Part shown: in pieces, positions 21,958-32,126 of the stretch
How positions within the stretch are numbered: position 1 is the stretch's first letter
How the letters are laid out: every line of letters begins with the position of its first letter
Notes under the pieces: model-generated
Database searches by the model: none
Told to the model about the DNA's origin: nothing
Seen by the model: the letters and a program-made list of their open reading frames with translations, nothing else
Made by a program: the position numbers and the translations under genes
Assembly (NCBI RefSeq): GCF_024722375.1
Contig: NZ_CP102734.1
Span: forward strand, 443,346-507,345
Source of the DNA: Mycoplasma iguanae
GTDB taxonomy: Bacteria > Bacillota_I > Bacilli_A > Mycoplasmatales > Metamycoplasmataceae
Direction of reading: 5' to 3'
Length of the DNA stretch: 64,000 bases

Positions 21958-23340
21958 ATGGAAAAATTTGACATAATTTTTATAGGGGCAGGTCCAGGAG
22001 GATATTCATCAGCTGCTATTTTATCTGAAGCTGGATTAAAAGTTGCCGTTGTAGAACAACAGCATTTAGGCGGTACATGTGTTAACTTAGGATGTATTCC
22101 AACTAAAACATTATTAAAATCAGCAAAAGTATTTGATTTAATTAAAAAAGCTAATGTTTATGGTATTGAAACAGATTCACCTAAAGCAAATTTAAAAGCA
22201 ATTCAAGAAATTAGAAAAAATAACAAAACTAAATTAAATGGAGCAATTAAAGGTGCTTTAGATGGTGCTGGAGTTAGCTTGTTTGATGGCGTGGGAAAAA
22301 TTTTAGATGCAAATACAGTGATAGTTAATGATGGAACAAAACTAACAACTAAAAAAATCGTTATTGCAACTGGTGCAAGACCACGAGAAATTGAATTTCA
22401 AGGTAAGGATAATGCTCAAAAAGATGGTGTTTTAATTAATTCAAATGATTTATTAATGATGGAACAATTACCAAAATCAATAGTTATTATTGGTGGTGGA
22501 CCTATTTCAATTGAATTTTCATACTATATGGCAACTTTTGGAGTTGAAGTTACAATTCTTGAACATGCTGAAAAATTATTATCAAGATTTGATGAAGAAT
22601 GTTCAGCTCAAATAATTCAATATTTAGAAGCTAAAGGTGTAAAAATCTATCATGATGCAAGAATTGAATCATATCAAAATAATTCATTAGAATTTACATC
22701 AAATGAGCAAACACATACAATTAAAGCTGAAAAAATTTTAGTAGCAGCAGGAAGAGTTCCTAATATTGAAGTGGCTGAAAAATTGGGGTTAGAATTAACT
22801 CCTGGAAAAGGAATTAAAGTTAATGATAAAATGGAAACTTCAATCGCTAATGTTTATGCAATTGGTGACGTAACTGGTTTATCAATGGTTACAACAAATG
22901 CGTATAAACAAGGAGATATTTTAGCTCAAAATCTTTTAGGATTAAAAATTGAAAAATATAACCCTGCAAACTATGCTTGATCAATTTACATGGGATTAGA
23001 ACTAGCTGGAGTTGGTCTTTCATCAGCTCAAGCTGTTGAAAAATATGGCATTGATAATGTTTTACAAGTAACAGTACCAGCACAACAACTACCGAGAAAT
23101 CATGCTGACAGTAATTTAGATTTAGGTTTCTTTAAACTGATTGTTAAAAAAGATGATGGAAAAGTTTTAGGATCATACATTTTCCTTGAAAATGCTTCAT
23201 TATTAATTAATGAAATTGCATTAGCAGTTACAAAAGATTTAACAATTTGAGACTTACAACAAACAGGCCACACACATCCTACACTTTCTGAAGCAATTTA
23301 TTATGTTTCAAGAAATTTATCTTTTAAACTAAAAAGATAA
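21958..23340 (+). CDS. lpd: Second, stand-alone dihydrolipoamide dehydrogenase (E3)
   Basis: FAD-dependent disulfide oxidoreductase, 460 residues, without a lipoyl domain. FAD motif IGAGPGGYSSA, redox disulfide GGTCVNLGC (Cys41/Cys46), NAD motif IIGGGPISIEF, second FAD motif VYAIGDVTG, and C-terminal HTHPTLSEAI with the catalytic His-Glu pair. All E3 residues needed for activity are present. It is only moderately like the E3 part of pdhD, so it is not a recent duplicate. Monocistronic, with an AAGGTGG Shine-Dalgarno sequence and a strong terminator. It may serve another lipoyl-dependent system or act as an NADH-linked disulfide reductase. Confidence 0.93.
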
Positions 23341-23357
23341 ATCTTCAAATTTGTTAC

Positions 23358-23391
23358 AACATCTGAACTTTTATGTTCAGATGTTTTCTTT
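23358..23391 (+). terminator. Terminator after lpd
   Basis: Stem AACATCTGAAC/GTTCAGATGTT with a 6-nt loop and a T-rich tail. Confidence 0.88.
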
Positions 23392-23472
23392 TTTGTTCAT
23401 AAATATTGCTATATTTCTCACTTTTATAATATAAATATGCTTAATTATTCATAAAAATGTAAAAATTTATGG

Positions 23473-23478
23473 TAAAAT
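23473..23478 (+). promoter_or_regulatory. -10 box of the MFS gene, 10 nt before the ATG
   Basis: TGG-TAAAAT, an extended -10 arrangement. It leaves at most a few leader nucleotides before the ATG at 23489. Confidence 0.45.
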
Positions 23479-23488
23479 TCAGTGATTA

Positions 23489-24877
23489 ATGAATACAACA
23501 AAAATATTTGACATAACATCCATCAGCAAACAAAGATTGATTTTTATGTGAATCATAGTTTTTTTGGGGTATATTCTCTTTATAGTTAACTGAATGTTAA
23601 TTCCTAATTTAACTGGTAATGTAGCAACTGCAGTTAAATCAGGAACTGGATGATCTGATACTTTCTTCCATAACAGCGCTGAACCTAGCACGATTGTTAA
23701 GCAAGCAACTAATTATACGTCTACATTTATTCGTGGTTTTGGCGCATTAATGGTTGGTTGATTAATGGTTAAAATTACACACAAATGAACTGTTATTCTT
23801 TCTTTTTCAATGATTTTATTAGCAATACCTGCTATTTGAGTTCCTAATTATTGAGTTTTTATATTTTTAAGAATGGGTTTAGCTTTTGGTGGATCAATGA
23901 CAGTTATTCTATTACAACCGATTAAATCTGTTTTAAATAAAAAAGCTAAATCAATGCTAACCACCATCTCGACATATGGTTTTTCTTTTGGAGCAATCAT
24001 TTCTTTATTGCCTTTCATTTGAAGTGAAGCAATAAATTTATGATTTACAGATCACTGGCAATTAATTTCCACAATCGCAGCTTGTTCAACTATTTTAGTT
24101 TTTATAGGATATCTATTTATTGGTAAAAACTTTTTACCAAAAGAAAAACCCAAAAAATTTACAGTAATTGATTTAAAACACTATACTCATTCTGAAACAG
24201 AAATTCAATGAAAAGTTATTGATCTATTAAAAGAATTAAAAACATATGTTTGAATTATTTTATTTGGTTTATTTTTAACAATGATGGTCATGCCAACAAT
24301 TTTATATATGCATATGTTTGCACCAAAAGAAACTACTTTTTATGAACAAAGGTGGATAAGAATTTGAGTCATTATCTCTTTATTAGGTGTTTTAATTGGG
24401 CCTTTTACAATAGGAAAATGATTAAAGACCTCATTTAAAAGAAAACCTTATATTATATTCATCCTATTTATCATTGTTTTTTCTTTAGGTTTATCGTTCT
24501 TATTTTGAAAATTAAAAATTATCTGATTATTTTTAATTATGGGTTTCATTTTTGGCTGATTGGTACAATCAATCCAAGGAATCATTACCTATTTACCTCA
24601 TGAAGATCCTAATTACAAAGCTCGTCCAAAAAGGCTAGTTTCTTTTTATGGAATTATTTGAGGTTTTGGTTACTGAGTCTTTACAATTGTTAACATTTTA
24701 ATTTCTGCTATTTATGATGCAGTGAATAGTAACTCTGAATATGTAGTAATTTCAATTATGTTACTTTCTGGAATTATTTGTGTGTTATCAGTTATTTTTA
24801 TTAAAGAAACAAAACCAGAAGGTAAAATCTGAGCTTTAAAAAAGAAATCAATTAAAATTCATAAACCACTAGATTAG
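23489..24877 (+). CDS. Major facilitator superfamily transporter
   Basis: A 462-residue membrane protein with about 12 hydrophobic segments. The region GALMVGWLMVKITHKW between segments 2 and 3 corresponds to the MFS loop 2-3 motif, and a long hydrophilic central loop (about residues 215-250) separates the two six-helix halves. Many TGA codons encode Trp. The substrate is not evident; mycoplasma relatives are often left unassigned. No Shine-Dalgarno sequence precedes the ATG and a TAAAAT box lies 10 nt upstream, so the mRNA may be leaderless. The 3' end overlaps the convergent recU by 9 nt. Confidence 0.85.
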
Positions 24878-25384
24878 ATTTAGTAGTGGGACAAAATCTA
24901 ATATTCCTGGATAATTAAGTTGTAGTGAAATTCCTTCCTTTTGGATTTGCTCATAATTGATTGATTTTTTAGAACTATGCCTTAAATATTCTGGTTTCAG
25001 CATAAAAAAGGCATTTTTTTCTTTAAATAAAATTATTAAAAAAGCTTTTCCGCCATGAGCATTAATTTTTTCTAAATATTTAATTTGATGTTCTTTGATA
25101 TTGTACAACGGTAAAATATTACCTTCAACACTTTTAGCTTCAAATGCAATAAATTGACCTTGATAAATACCATAATAATCTACTGTACTTTTTTTAGCTA
25201 AATAAGTTTGTTCAAGTTTTTTAGCTTTATCTTCTTTTATAACTTTACCAAAAACAATATCCAAATTTTTTTTATGAAAAATTGCTATTCCATTTTTTAA
25301 ATAAAAATCAATTGTTGTATTAATAATTTTTTCTAAAAGCATTCCTCGGTTTTTCTGCATACTTATAAATAGCATTTTATTCAC
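24869..25384 (-). CDS. recU: Holliday junction resolvase RecU
   Basis: Endonuclease that resolves Holliday junctions in Gram-positive-type recombination. The 171-residue protein has the RecU opening KNRGMLLEKIINTTIDFY, the active-site block STVDYYGIYQGQFIAFEAKS (Asp plus E-A-K of the PD-(D/E)xK fold) and the following HQIKYLEKINAHGGKAFLII. It is somewhat short relative to Bacillus RecU. The start is ambiguous: a GTG at 25384 and ATGs at 25375 and 25360 are in frame, and no clear Shine-Dalgarno sequence helps. Confidence 0.9.
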   Translation of the reverse strand: MNKMLFISMQKNRGMLLEKIINTTIDFYLKNGIAIFHKKNLDIVFGKVIKEDKAKKLEQTYLAKKSTVDYYGIYQGQFIAFEAKSVEGNILPLYNIKEHQIKYLEKINAHGGKAFLIILFKEKNAFFMLKPEYLRHSSKKSINYEQIQKEGISLQLNYPGILDFVPLLNLI

Positions 25385-25475
25385 TCAATTATGAATAATT
25401 TTTTTATTTATTAAAAAAGTGAAATTTTGTTTAGTTTTTATTACAAAATTTTGCTTTATATAAAACTTAGTCATA

Positions 25476-25481
25476 TATAAT
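25476..25481 (+). promoter_or_regulatory. -10 box of the acpS series, 9 nt before the ATG
   Basis: A perfect TATAAT followed by TAAGAGATT and the acpS ATG. The mRNA would be leaderless or have a leader of only a few nucleotides. Confidence 0.5.
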
Positions 25482-25490
25482 TAAGAGATT

Positions 25491-25787
25491 ATGATAGGAA
25501 TAGATATTACCAGAATTTCACGATTCCAAAATAAGAGTGAAAATTTTGCAAAAAGGATCTTATCTCATAATGAATTTTTAGAATATAAAAAAATAGATGA
25601 TAAGGCTTATTTTTTAGCATTAAGATGAGCCATTAAAGAAGCTTTATTTAAAGCTGATAACACACTTCTTTCATTTCAAAAAATAAATATTTCTAAAATT
25701 AATAAAAAATACTTTTATAAAAATTTTCAAATAACAACTTCTAAAGAAGATGATTATTTAATCGCTTGCGTAGTAAAAACAATATAA
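25491..25787 (+). CDS. acpS: Holo-[acyl-carrier-protein] synthase
   Basis: Transfers phosphopantetheine from CoA to acyl carrier protein. At 98 residues it is shorter than the usual 115-125. The two Mg2+-binding elements are present: IGIDITRISRF at the N-terminus (Asp) and WAIKEALFKADN (Glu and Lys of the WxxKEA motif). The C-terminal part is reduced. It has no clear Shine-Dalgarno sequence. The gene is followed 16 nt later by plsC and may be co-transcribed with it, both acting in lipid metabolism. Confidence 0.88.
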
Positions 25788-25803
25788 CAAAAGGGTAATA
25801 TAT

Positions 25804-26550
25804 ATGATTAAAATTAAAAAAATTTTATTAGCTCCAATTTGAGTATTGAGATTATTGAAATTTTGAAAAATTTCACGTAAATACAAAAAAGATAAAGATG
25901 CATATGCACCACAGTGAAGAAATGATTTTATACTAAAACGTGCCGAAAAATACTTAAAAATGTATAACATTTCCGTAGAGGTCAAAGGTTATGAAAACCT
26001 TCCCAAAACCGGACCAGTACTATTAACACCAAATCATTTATCAGAAGCTGATGGTTTTGCAATGCTAGTGGCACTAAAAAAACAATCAGAAGATAAAGAT
26101 GAAAGAAATAAAATTGCTACCTTTTTAGCTAAAAAAGAGCTAGAACAAGGTTTTAAATCAAAACATACATTAAGAATTATTGATACCTTTTTTATCGATA
26201 GAAAAAATCCTCGTCAATCTTTAAGTGTTCTAAATGAATTTGGAAAATTTATTAAAGAAAAGAAAACATATGGTCTTATTTTTCCTGAAGGTACAAGAAA
26301 TAAAGAAGGTAAAATCGGAGAATTTAAAGGTGGAGCTTTCAAAATTGCTAAAAAGGAATTTTTACCCATTATTCCTGTTACCATCAATAATTCTTTTAAA
26401 GCTAAAGATAGTTCACGTAAAAATAAATTAAAAATTGAAGTAATTTTTCATCAAATAATTAAACCGATGTCAATTTTAGGACAAACAAATGAAGCGATTG
26501 CTAATCGTGTAAGAAAAATTGTGGAAAGTAAATTTATTGAAGCTAAATAG
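25804..26550 (+). CDS. plsC: 1-acyl-sn-glycerol-3-phosphate acyltransferase
   Basis: Makes phosphatidic acid from lysophosphatidic acid at the membrane (248 residues). The catalytic HxxxxD motif is NHLSEAD, and the substrate-binding block is GLIFPEGTRNKEG. An amphipathic, Trp- and Lys-rich N-terminus (about residues 1-35) probably binds the membrane. The first 52 codons contain TGA-encoded Trp. An AAGGGTAATATAT Shine-Dalgarno region precedes the ATG at 25804. It follows acpS and precedes scpA by 25 nt. Confidence 0.94.
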
Positions 26551-26575
26551 TTAATTAAAAACAGAGGAGATATTA

Positions 26576-27313
26576 GTGAATCAAAATTTAGATATTAATA
26601 TCAATAATTTCAATGGTCCTTTAGATCTTTTATTAAACCTAATAAAAGATAAAAAAACTAATATCTTTGATATTAATTTAGTAGAACTAGCAAATGAATA
26701 TTTAAGAATTATCAATGAGTTGAAAGAAAATAACATTGAATTAGTTGCTGAATATTTGCTAATGGCTGCAACTTTAATTCAAATTAAAGCTAAACTTATT
26801 TTGCAAGAAGATCAAAACACTGATCCAGAAATTAATGAAGATCAAGAAAAGATTTTAAAACTCTTAGCTGAATATCAACAATTCCGTGAAATTGCCCAAT
26901 ATTTAAGAAAACAAGAAGAGCAAAGATCATTAATTCATATTAAAAAAACTTCTGATTATGATCCTTATCTTTTAGAACAAAATAGTAACCAAATTAATGC
27001 TCATTCTCGTCCTGAAACTTTCATTAGAATCATGCAACAATTATTTGATCGTATCAATGCGAGAAAAATTTTAACTATGAATGTGGAACACATTTCTATA
27101 ACTCCTAAAGATCAAAAAAAATTTATTTATCAATTATTTGAAAAGCATCAAGAAATAACTTTTGACATGATTCTTAAAACTCCCAGCATTAATCACTTTG
27201 TAATCACTATTATTACTTTATTAGATATGGCAAAACAAGAAGAAATTTTACTTTCACAAACTACACAATTTGCTGACATCAAAATTTACAAAGGGCAAAA
27301 TTATGGATTATAA
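26576..27313 (+). CDS. scpA: Segregation and condensation protein A (kleisin)
   Basis: Kleisin subunit of the SMC-ScpAB condensin, which compacts and separates chromosomes (245 residues). The N-terminal motif NNFNGPLDLLLNLIKDKKTNI is characteristic, followed by LVELANEYLRI and a C-terminal winged-helix region. The start is a GTG at 26576 behind AGAGGAGATATTA. The 3' end overlaps scpB by 11 nt, which implies translational coupling of the two partner proteins. Confidence 0.95.
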   Translation: MNQNLDININNFNGPLDLLLNLIKDKKTNIFDINLVELANEYLRIINELKENNIELVAEYLLMAATLIQIKAKLILQEDQNTDPEINEDQEKILKLLAEYQQFREIAQYLRKQEEQRSLIHIKKTSDYDPYLLEQNSNQINAHSRPETFIRIMQQLFDRINARKILTMNVEHISITPKDQKKFIYQLFEKHQEITFDMILKTPSINHFVITIITLLDMAKQEEILLSQTTQFADIKIYKGQNYGL

Positions 27314-27887
27314 AATTTTAGAAGCACTTTTATACTTTCAAGGTGAAGAAGGACTTTCGCTATGAGATGTTAAAGCTCTTTTTGAAATTGCATCAATTGC
27401 TGAGACCAGAATAGCCTTAAAAACATTTCAAAAAGAATTTAATGAACAACAACGCGGTATTTTTATTGTTGAATTTGATGAAGTTTTTAAGCTCGCTACC
27501 ATTGAAGCGGCAAATAAAAAAATTAGTCAATTAGTCAATACTATTAAAAAGCAAAGACTTTCTAATGCTTCCATTGAAACAATTGGAATCATTGCTTATA
27601 AACAACCTATAACTCGTTCAATGGTTAGTGAAATTAGAGGTATTAACTCCGATCATATTTTCACTAGTTTACTTGCCAAAGGAATGATTGAAGAAGTAGG
27701 GATTGCTCAAAGTCCAGGAAATCCCATTTTGTATGGTGTGACTAACAAATTTTTTGATTACTTTAGAATTAAAAGTTTAAAAGAACTACCTAAATTAATG
27801 GAATTTGATAAATTATCAGAATTCGATCTTAATAGCGAAAATGATAATTTTGATTTATTTGCATCACAAAGAGAAATTGAAAATTAA
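27303..27887 (+). CDS. scpB: Segregation and condensation protein B
   Basis: Winged-helix partner of ScpA in the SMC complex (194 residues). The N-terminus [19 protein letters not shown] and the block [20 protein letters not shown], followed by an RGINSDH element and [11 protein letters not shown], are typical of ScpB. A TGA at 27363-27365 is Trp. The ATG lies within the last codons of scpA. An acidic tail ends the protein. Confidence 0.95.
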
Positions 27888-27907
27888 TTTTCAATAGCGA
27901 GGTTATC

Positions 27908-28771
27908 ATGAAACAATATTTAGATTTATTATCATATGTTATGGAAAATGGTAAAAAAAGACAAAATAGAACAGGCATTGATACTATCAGCATTTTTGGA
28001 TACCAAATGCATTTTGATCTGGCTGAAGGTTTTCCTTTACTAACTACCAAAAAAGTTCATTGAAAAAGTATTGTTCATGAACTACTTTGATTTATTAAAG
28101 GAGATACTAACATTAAATATTTGGTTGATAATAATGTTAATATCTGAAATGAATGGCCATACGCTTCTTACAAACAAAGTTCTGATTTTCAAGGTGAAAC
28201 TCAAAAAGAATTTATAGAAAAAATTCGTCAAGATACAGTCTTTGCTAAAAAATACGGTAATTTAGGTCCTGTTTATGGCAAACAATGAAGAGACTTTGAA
28301 GGAGTCGATCAATTAAAAAATCTTATTGCTGAAATTAAACAAAATCCCAATTCTCGTCGTTTAATTGTTTCTGCATGAAATCCCAAAGAAGTTAATCAAA
28401 TGATGTTGCCCCCTTGCCACTCACTTTTCCAATTTTATGTAGAAGATGGTAAATTAAGTTGTCAACTTTATCAACGTTCAGGTGATATTTTTTTAGGAAT
28501 CCCTTTTAATATTGCCTCCTATTCTTTATTAATTTATTTAATTGCTCATGAAACTAATTTAAAGCCTGGAAAATTTGTCCACACCATCGGTGATGCTCAT
28601 ATTTATGTAAATCATTTAAATCAAGTTAAAGAACAGTTACAAAGAAATACCAAATCATTACCTGCAATTCACTTAAACAAAAATAAAAGTATTTTTGATT
28701 TCCAATTTGAAGATATTATATTAGAAGGTTATGATCCTCATCCATTAATTAAAGGAGAGGTGGCAGTATAA
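27908..28771 (+). CDS. thyA: Thymidylate synthase
   Basis: Converts dUMP to dTMP with methylene-tetrahydrofolate (287 residues, normal length). The active-site Cys lies in [12 protein letters not shown]; also present are [11 protein letters not shown] near the N-terminus, [17 protein letters not shown], and [22 protein letters not shown] Shine-Dalgarno sequence precedes the ATG. The stop codon overlaps the start of the DHFR gene (TAATG), so the two folate-cycle enzymes are made together: ThyA generates dihydrofolate that DHFR recycles. Confidence 0.97.
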
Positions 28772-29247
28772 TGTTAAAAGCTATTTGAGCAATGACCAAA
28801 GATGGTTTAGTAGGTAAAGATAATACAATTCCATGACACATTAAAGAAGAATTTCAACATTTTCGCAATACAACACTACACCAAGATGTCATTATGGGAA
28901 AAAATACCTTTTTATCATTACCTAAAATTTTAGATAAAAGAAAAATGTTTGTACTTTCTGATGATAGTAGCTGAAAAGTAGAGCATGAAAATGTTTTTAT
29001 AATTGATAGCTTCACAGAAGTCATTAAACCTTATAAAAATAATCCCCATAAAGATTTATACGTCATGGGAGGAATTTATGTTTATGAACAAATGATACCT
29101 TTATGTGATGAATTAATTGTCACAATAATTAAGGGACAATATACTGGAAACCGTTATTTAAAAAATATTGATTTTACTCCTTTTGAAGTTATCAAAAAAG
29201 TTGAACATGAACTTTTTGATGTTTTTTATTATCAAAGAAAAAATTAA
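28771..29247 (+). CDS. folA: Dihydrofolate reductase
   Basis: Reduces dihydrofolate to tetrahydrofolate with NADPH (158 residues). It begins [20 protein letters not shown] and then [11 protein letters not shown], which contains the Trp and substrate-binding Glu; DVIMGKNTF and [11 protein letters not shown] are the NADPH-binding motifs. Trp codons include TGA. Its ATG overlaps the thyA TAA by one base. Confidence 0.94.
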
Positions 29248-29303
29248 ATTTTTCTTTGATAAACTTATTCTAGTGTTTAAATTTCAAACTATTATGTATG
29301 TGA

Positions 29304-29309
29304 TAAAAT
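29304..29309 (+). promoter_or_regulatory. -10 box of the HAD gene, 6 nt before the ATG
   Basis: TGA-TAAAAT (extended -10 type). Only six T residues separate it from the ATG at 29316, which implies a leaderless transcript. Confidence 0.5.
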
Positions 29310-29315
29310 TTTTTT

Positions 29316-30137
29316 ATGAATAATAAAATTTTAGTATTTTCCGATGTAGACGGAACTTTATATGGAGATAATTTTATAGTTAAACATCAAACTATAAAAC
29401 ATATCCATCAATTAAGCGAAAAATACAACGTAGAACTAATTATTGCTACAGGAAATCCACCTTTTTCAAGACATCAAAAACTTGCAGATGATTTGAAAGT
29501 TCGTTATTTAATCACTTCAAATGGTTCTACCATTTTTGATAATGTAGAAAAAAAATATTTATTTAAAAAAACTTTTTCTCTAGAACAACAAAAGCAAGTA
29601 ATTGCAGCAGCTAAAAATTTTAACTTACAATTAAATTTTTGAAATCATCAAGACTATTTTTCTTTAAATCATAAAGAAGAGTTTATAAAATCTTGAATTT
29701 ATTCAATGGAAGATACCAGCAAAGTTTTATTAAACGTTGATCAGCCACAAGAAGAAGTTGTAAAAATGGAGCTTTTTGGTGAAAAAACAGATATTGATCA
29801 AGCTTACAAATTTTTAGAAAATTCCAAATTACAAATTGTTAGAATGCGTGAAAAACACCTTGAAATTACTCAACAAGATGTCAGCAAAGGTTCAGCTATT
29901 AGTTGATTTATCACTAATATAATTTTAAATTCAGTAGATAATATTATGGTAATTGGTGATAGCCCTAATGACTGATCTATGTTTGAAACTACAAAATACA
30001 GTTATGCTATGGCTAATGCAAATAAAGAAACCAAGTTAAAAGCTAAATATCATACAAGTGCTCACGACCAAAATGGTGTCGGTGAAGCGATTGTAGACTT
30101 TTTATATAGAAGTAGAAATATTAAACCTTCTAAGTAG
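29316..30137 (+). CDS. Cof-type HAD-superfamily hydrolase
   Basis: Cytosolic phosphatase of the Cof/YidA group (273 residues). Motif I is VFSDVDGTLYG with the nucleophilic Asp, motif II ELIIATGNPP, motif III a Lys in the DVSKGSAI region, and motif IV VIGDSPNDWSMFE. The C2-type cap lies between residues about 85 and 185. Likely substrates are sugar phosphates or pyridoxal phosphate; none can be fixed from sequence. A TAAAAT box lies 6 nt upstream of the ATG. Confidence 0.92.
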
Positions 30138-30147
30138 AAAAATACTT

Positions 30148-32034
30148 ATGACAAAAAAACAAATTATTTGATCTTCAGTTGGTTTAATTGCAGCTGCAGC
30201 AACAGGTGTAGGTATAGCCCTAATTAAACCAATTATTATTCATAGCAGTAATAATTCATTCATTAAAAATATTCAATTTAATAAAAAATTAACTCTTAAT
30301 GAACGAGATTTTTTATTAAAAAATTTTAATTATCTCCAATTAGTTGATATTCATAATGCTTTCGATATTTTAGTTGATCAAAATGATCAACCATTAGGTT
30401 TAATCACAAATCAAAAAAATCACTTATTTTGAGCAAATGCTCAAAATATTAGTCATTTATTACCTAAAACCGAGAAATTTTTTGCTTTTGTAGAACAAAA
30501 AGGTGATAATCAAACAAAAAATGTGATTAAAACAAATTATTGACATATTTTAGACTACACAAAATGATCAAAACCATTAAATTCAGAAAATGTTGATAAT
30601 TTTGATGGTTATGTTGGAGATATTTTGCAAAATTATAATTTTGAAAGTGGATATCAAGATGCTGTTGATAATTTTCAAATCTTATTTTGAAAAATGATAA
30701 ATGAAGTTGAATCACGTAATGCGAATAAAACTAATATTTTTCAATTAAAAAATAAATTATTTCCTAATTTAATGAGCCCTAAATCAGATGTTAGAGCAAG
30801 TGCATGAATTAAAAATACTGAACAAATTAAATTATGAGAACAGCTATTTTTAATTTACTTGCATCAATTTAATATTGAAGTAGATCAAGTAAACTTTAAA
30901 ATTAATCCTGAAGTTTTTCATTTTAAAAACATTTCCGGGGATTACCTAAAAATGGAACTAGAATTTATAAATGGAACTACAAAAACAAAAATAGCAGATC
31001 CAATAATTATTGGCCCATTTAAAAGTTATACAAATATCCAGCCATCAGATGCTGATTTTTATCTAAAACTAGATAGAGAAGTTGAAACAGATAAAAAATT
31101 ATTTAATGAATATGTTACAAATCCTATTTTAAGATTAAAACCTGATAATTTTTTCGGATTAATAAGATATGATTCCTTTTCTGCTAATAGTACTACATTT
31201 CAAAATTATACTGCTAAGGCTTTTGTAAAATTTTTTAATCAATGAAAAGATTTATTTGAAATAATAGTACCTCAACATCGAAAAAACATTGATTTTTCTT
31301 ATAAACTTACCAATGCCAAAGTTGTTGATTATATAAAAACCTTTCAAATCGTAGAATTTGAAGTAGAAGTTATTAAAGTTGATAAAACCAGAGAAGTATT
31401 TTCATGATTTTCTATTGATTTAGATAAAAATCATCGTCATCTTTTAAGAGGTTACCAAAAAGGTCCATTACATGCTAAATTTTTTAATGTTGATACTTTT
31501 TGAGATGCTTCCACTTTAGAAAAACAATATCATAATTCCATACCTTCAGGTATGGAAGCAGATAGTCTATTTGAAGGTAATAAGCCAATAATAATTAATA
31601 TTTTAGAATATATTGATCAACAAATAGCTAATAAGGCTAATATTTGAGCAGAAGCCAATTACAAAAGTAACTTCGAAGCCAAAAATTTGACCACTGATAG
31701 CGTTCCTTATAAAGTTTTTAAAACTTTATTAGAAAAAGAATTATTAGGTTTATTTTTAAATAATAAAGCAATTACATGAAATAATGATTTTTCAGAATGA
31801 AATGAAACATTTTTTAGTGGTTTAGATCACATTGATGTTACTATAATCAATAATTTAGAAATTCCTGGAACTGTTTTTTTAAAACTAAATCTTTTAGATA
31901 AAGATAATAATTCTTTATTAAGTGTACAAAATCAAGAAAAAATCTTTGCATGAAACTTTTTTAAAGGTTCAATGCAAAGATATAATGCTGCTAATCCTGC
32001 AGAAGATTCCTTTCTACTTTTAAAAAAATCTTAG
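30148..32034 (+). CDS. Large membrane-anchored protein, unknown function
   Basis: A 628-residue protein that starts MTKKQIIWSSVGLIAAAATG, with one hydrophobic segment (residues about 7-27), no lipobox and no signal-peptidase site that I can call, so it is probably tethered outside the cell by its N-terminus. The rest is hydrophilic and unusually Trp-rich (many TGA codons) with Asn/Asp/Lys loops. I recognise no catalytic motif. It begins 10 nt after the HAD gene and may be read from the same transcript. A terminator follows. Confidence 0.75.
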
Positions 32035-32060
32035 ATATATTATTTATCTAAGATTTTTTT
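32022..32060 (+). terminator. Terminator after the 30148 gene
   Basis: Stem AAATCTTAGAT/ATCTAAGATTT with a 9-nt loop and a T7 tail. It includes the TAG stop codon. Confidence 0.88.
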
Positions 32061-32074
32061 GTATTTTAAATAAT

Positions 32075-32100
32075 AAAAAACCTCAGCAAGCTGAGGAAAA
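32075..32100 (-). terminator. Terminator after the PTS EIICBA gene
   Basis: GC-rich stem CCTCAGC/GCTGAGG with a 2-nt loop, followed by a T6 run on the minus strand. Confidence 0.88.
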
Positions 32101-32126
32101 TTTTATACTTAAGAAGATTTTTTTAA

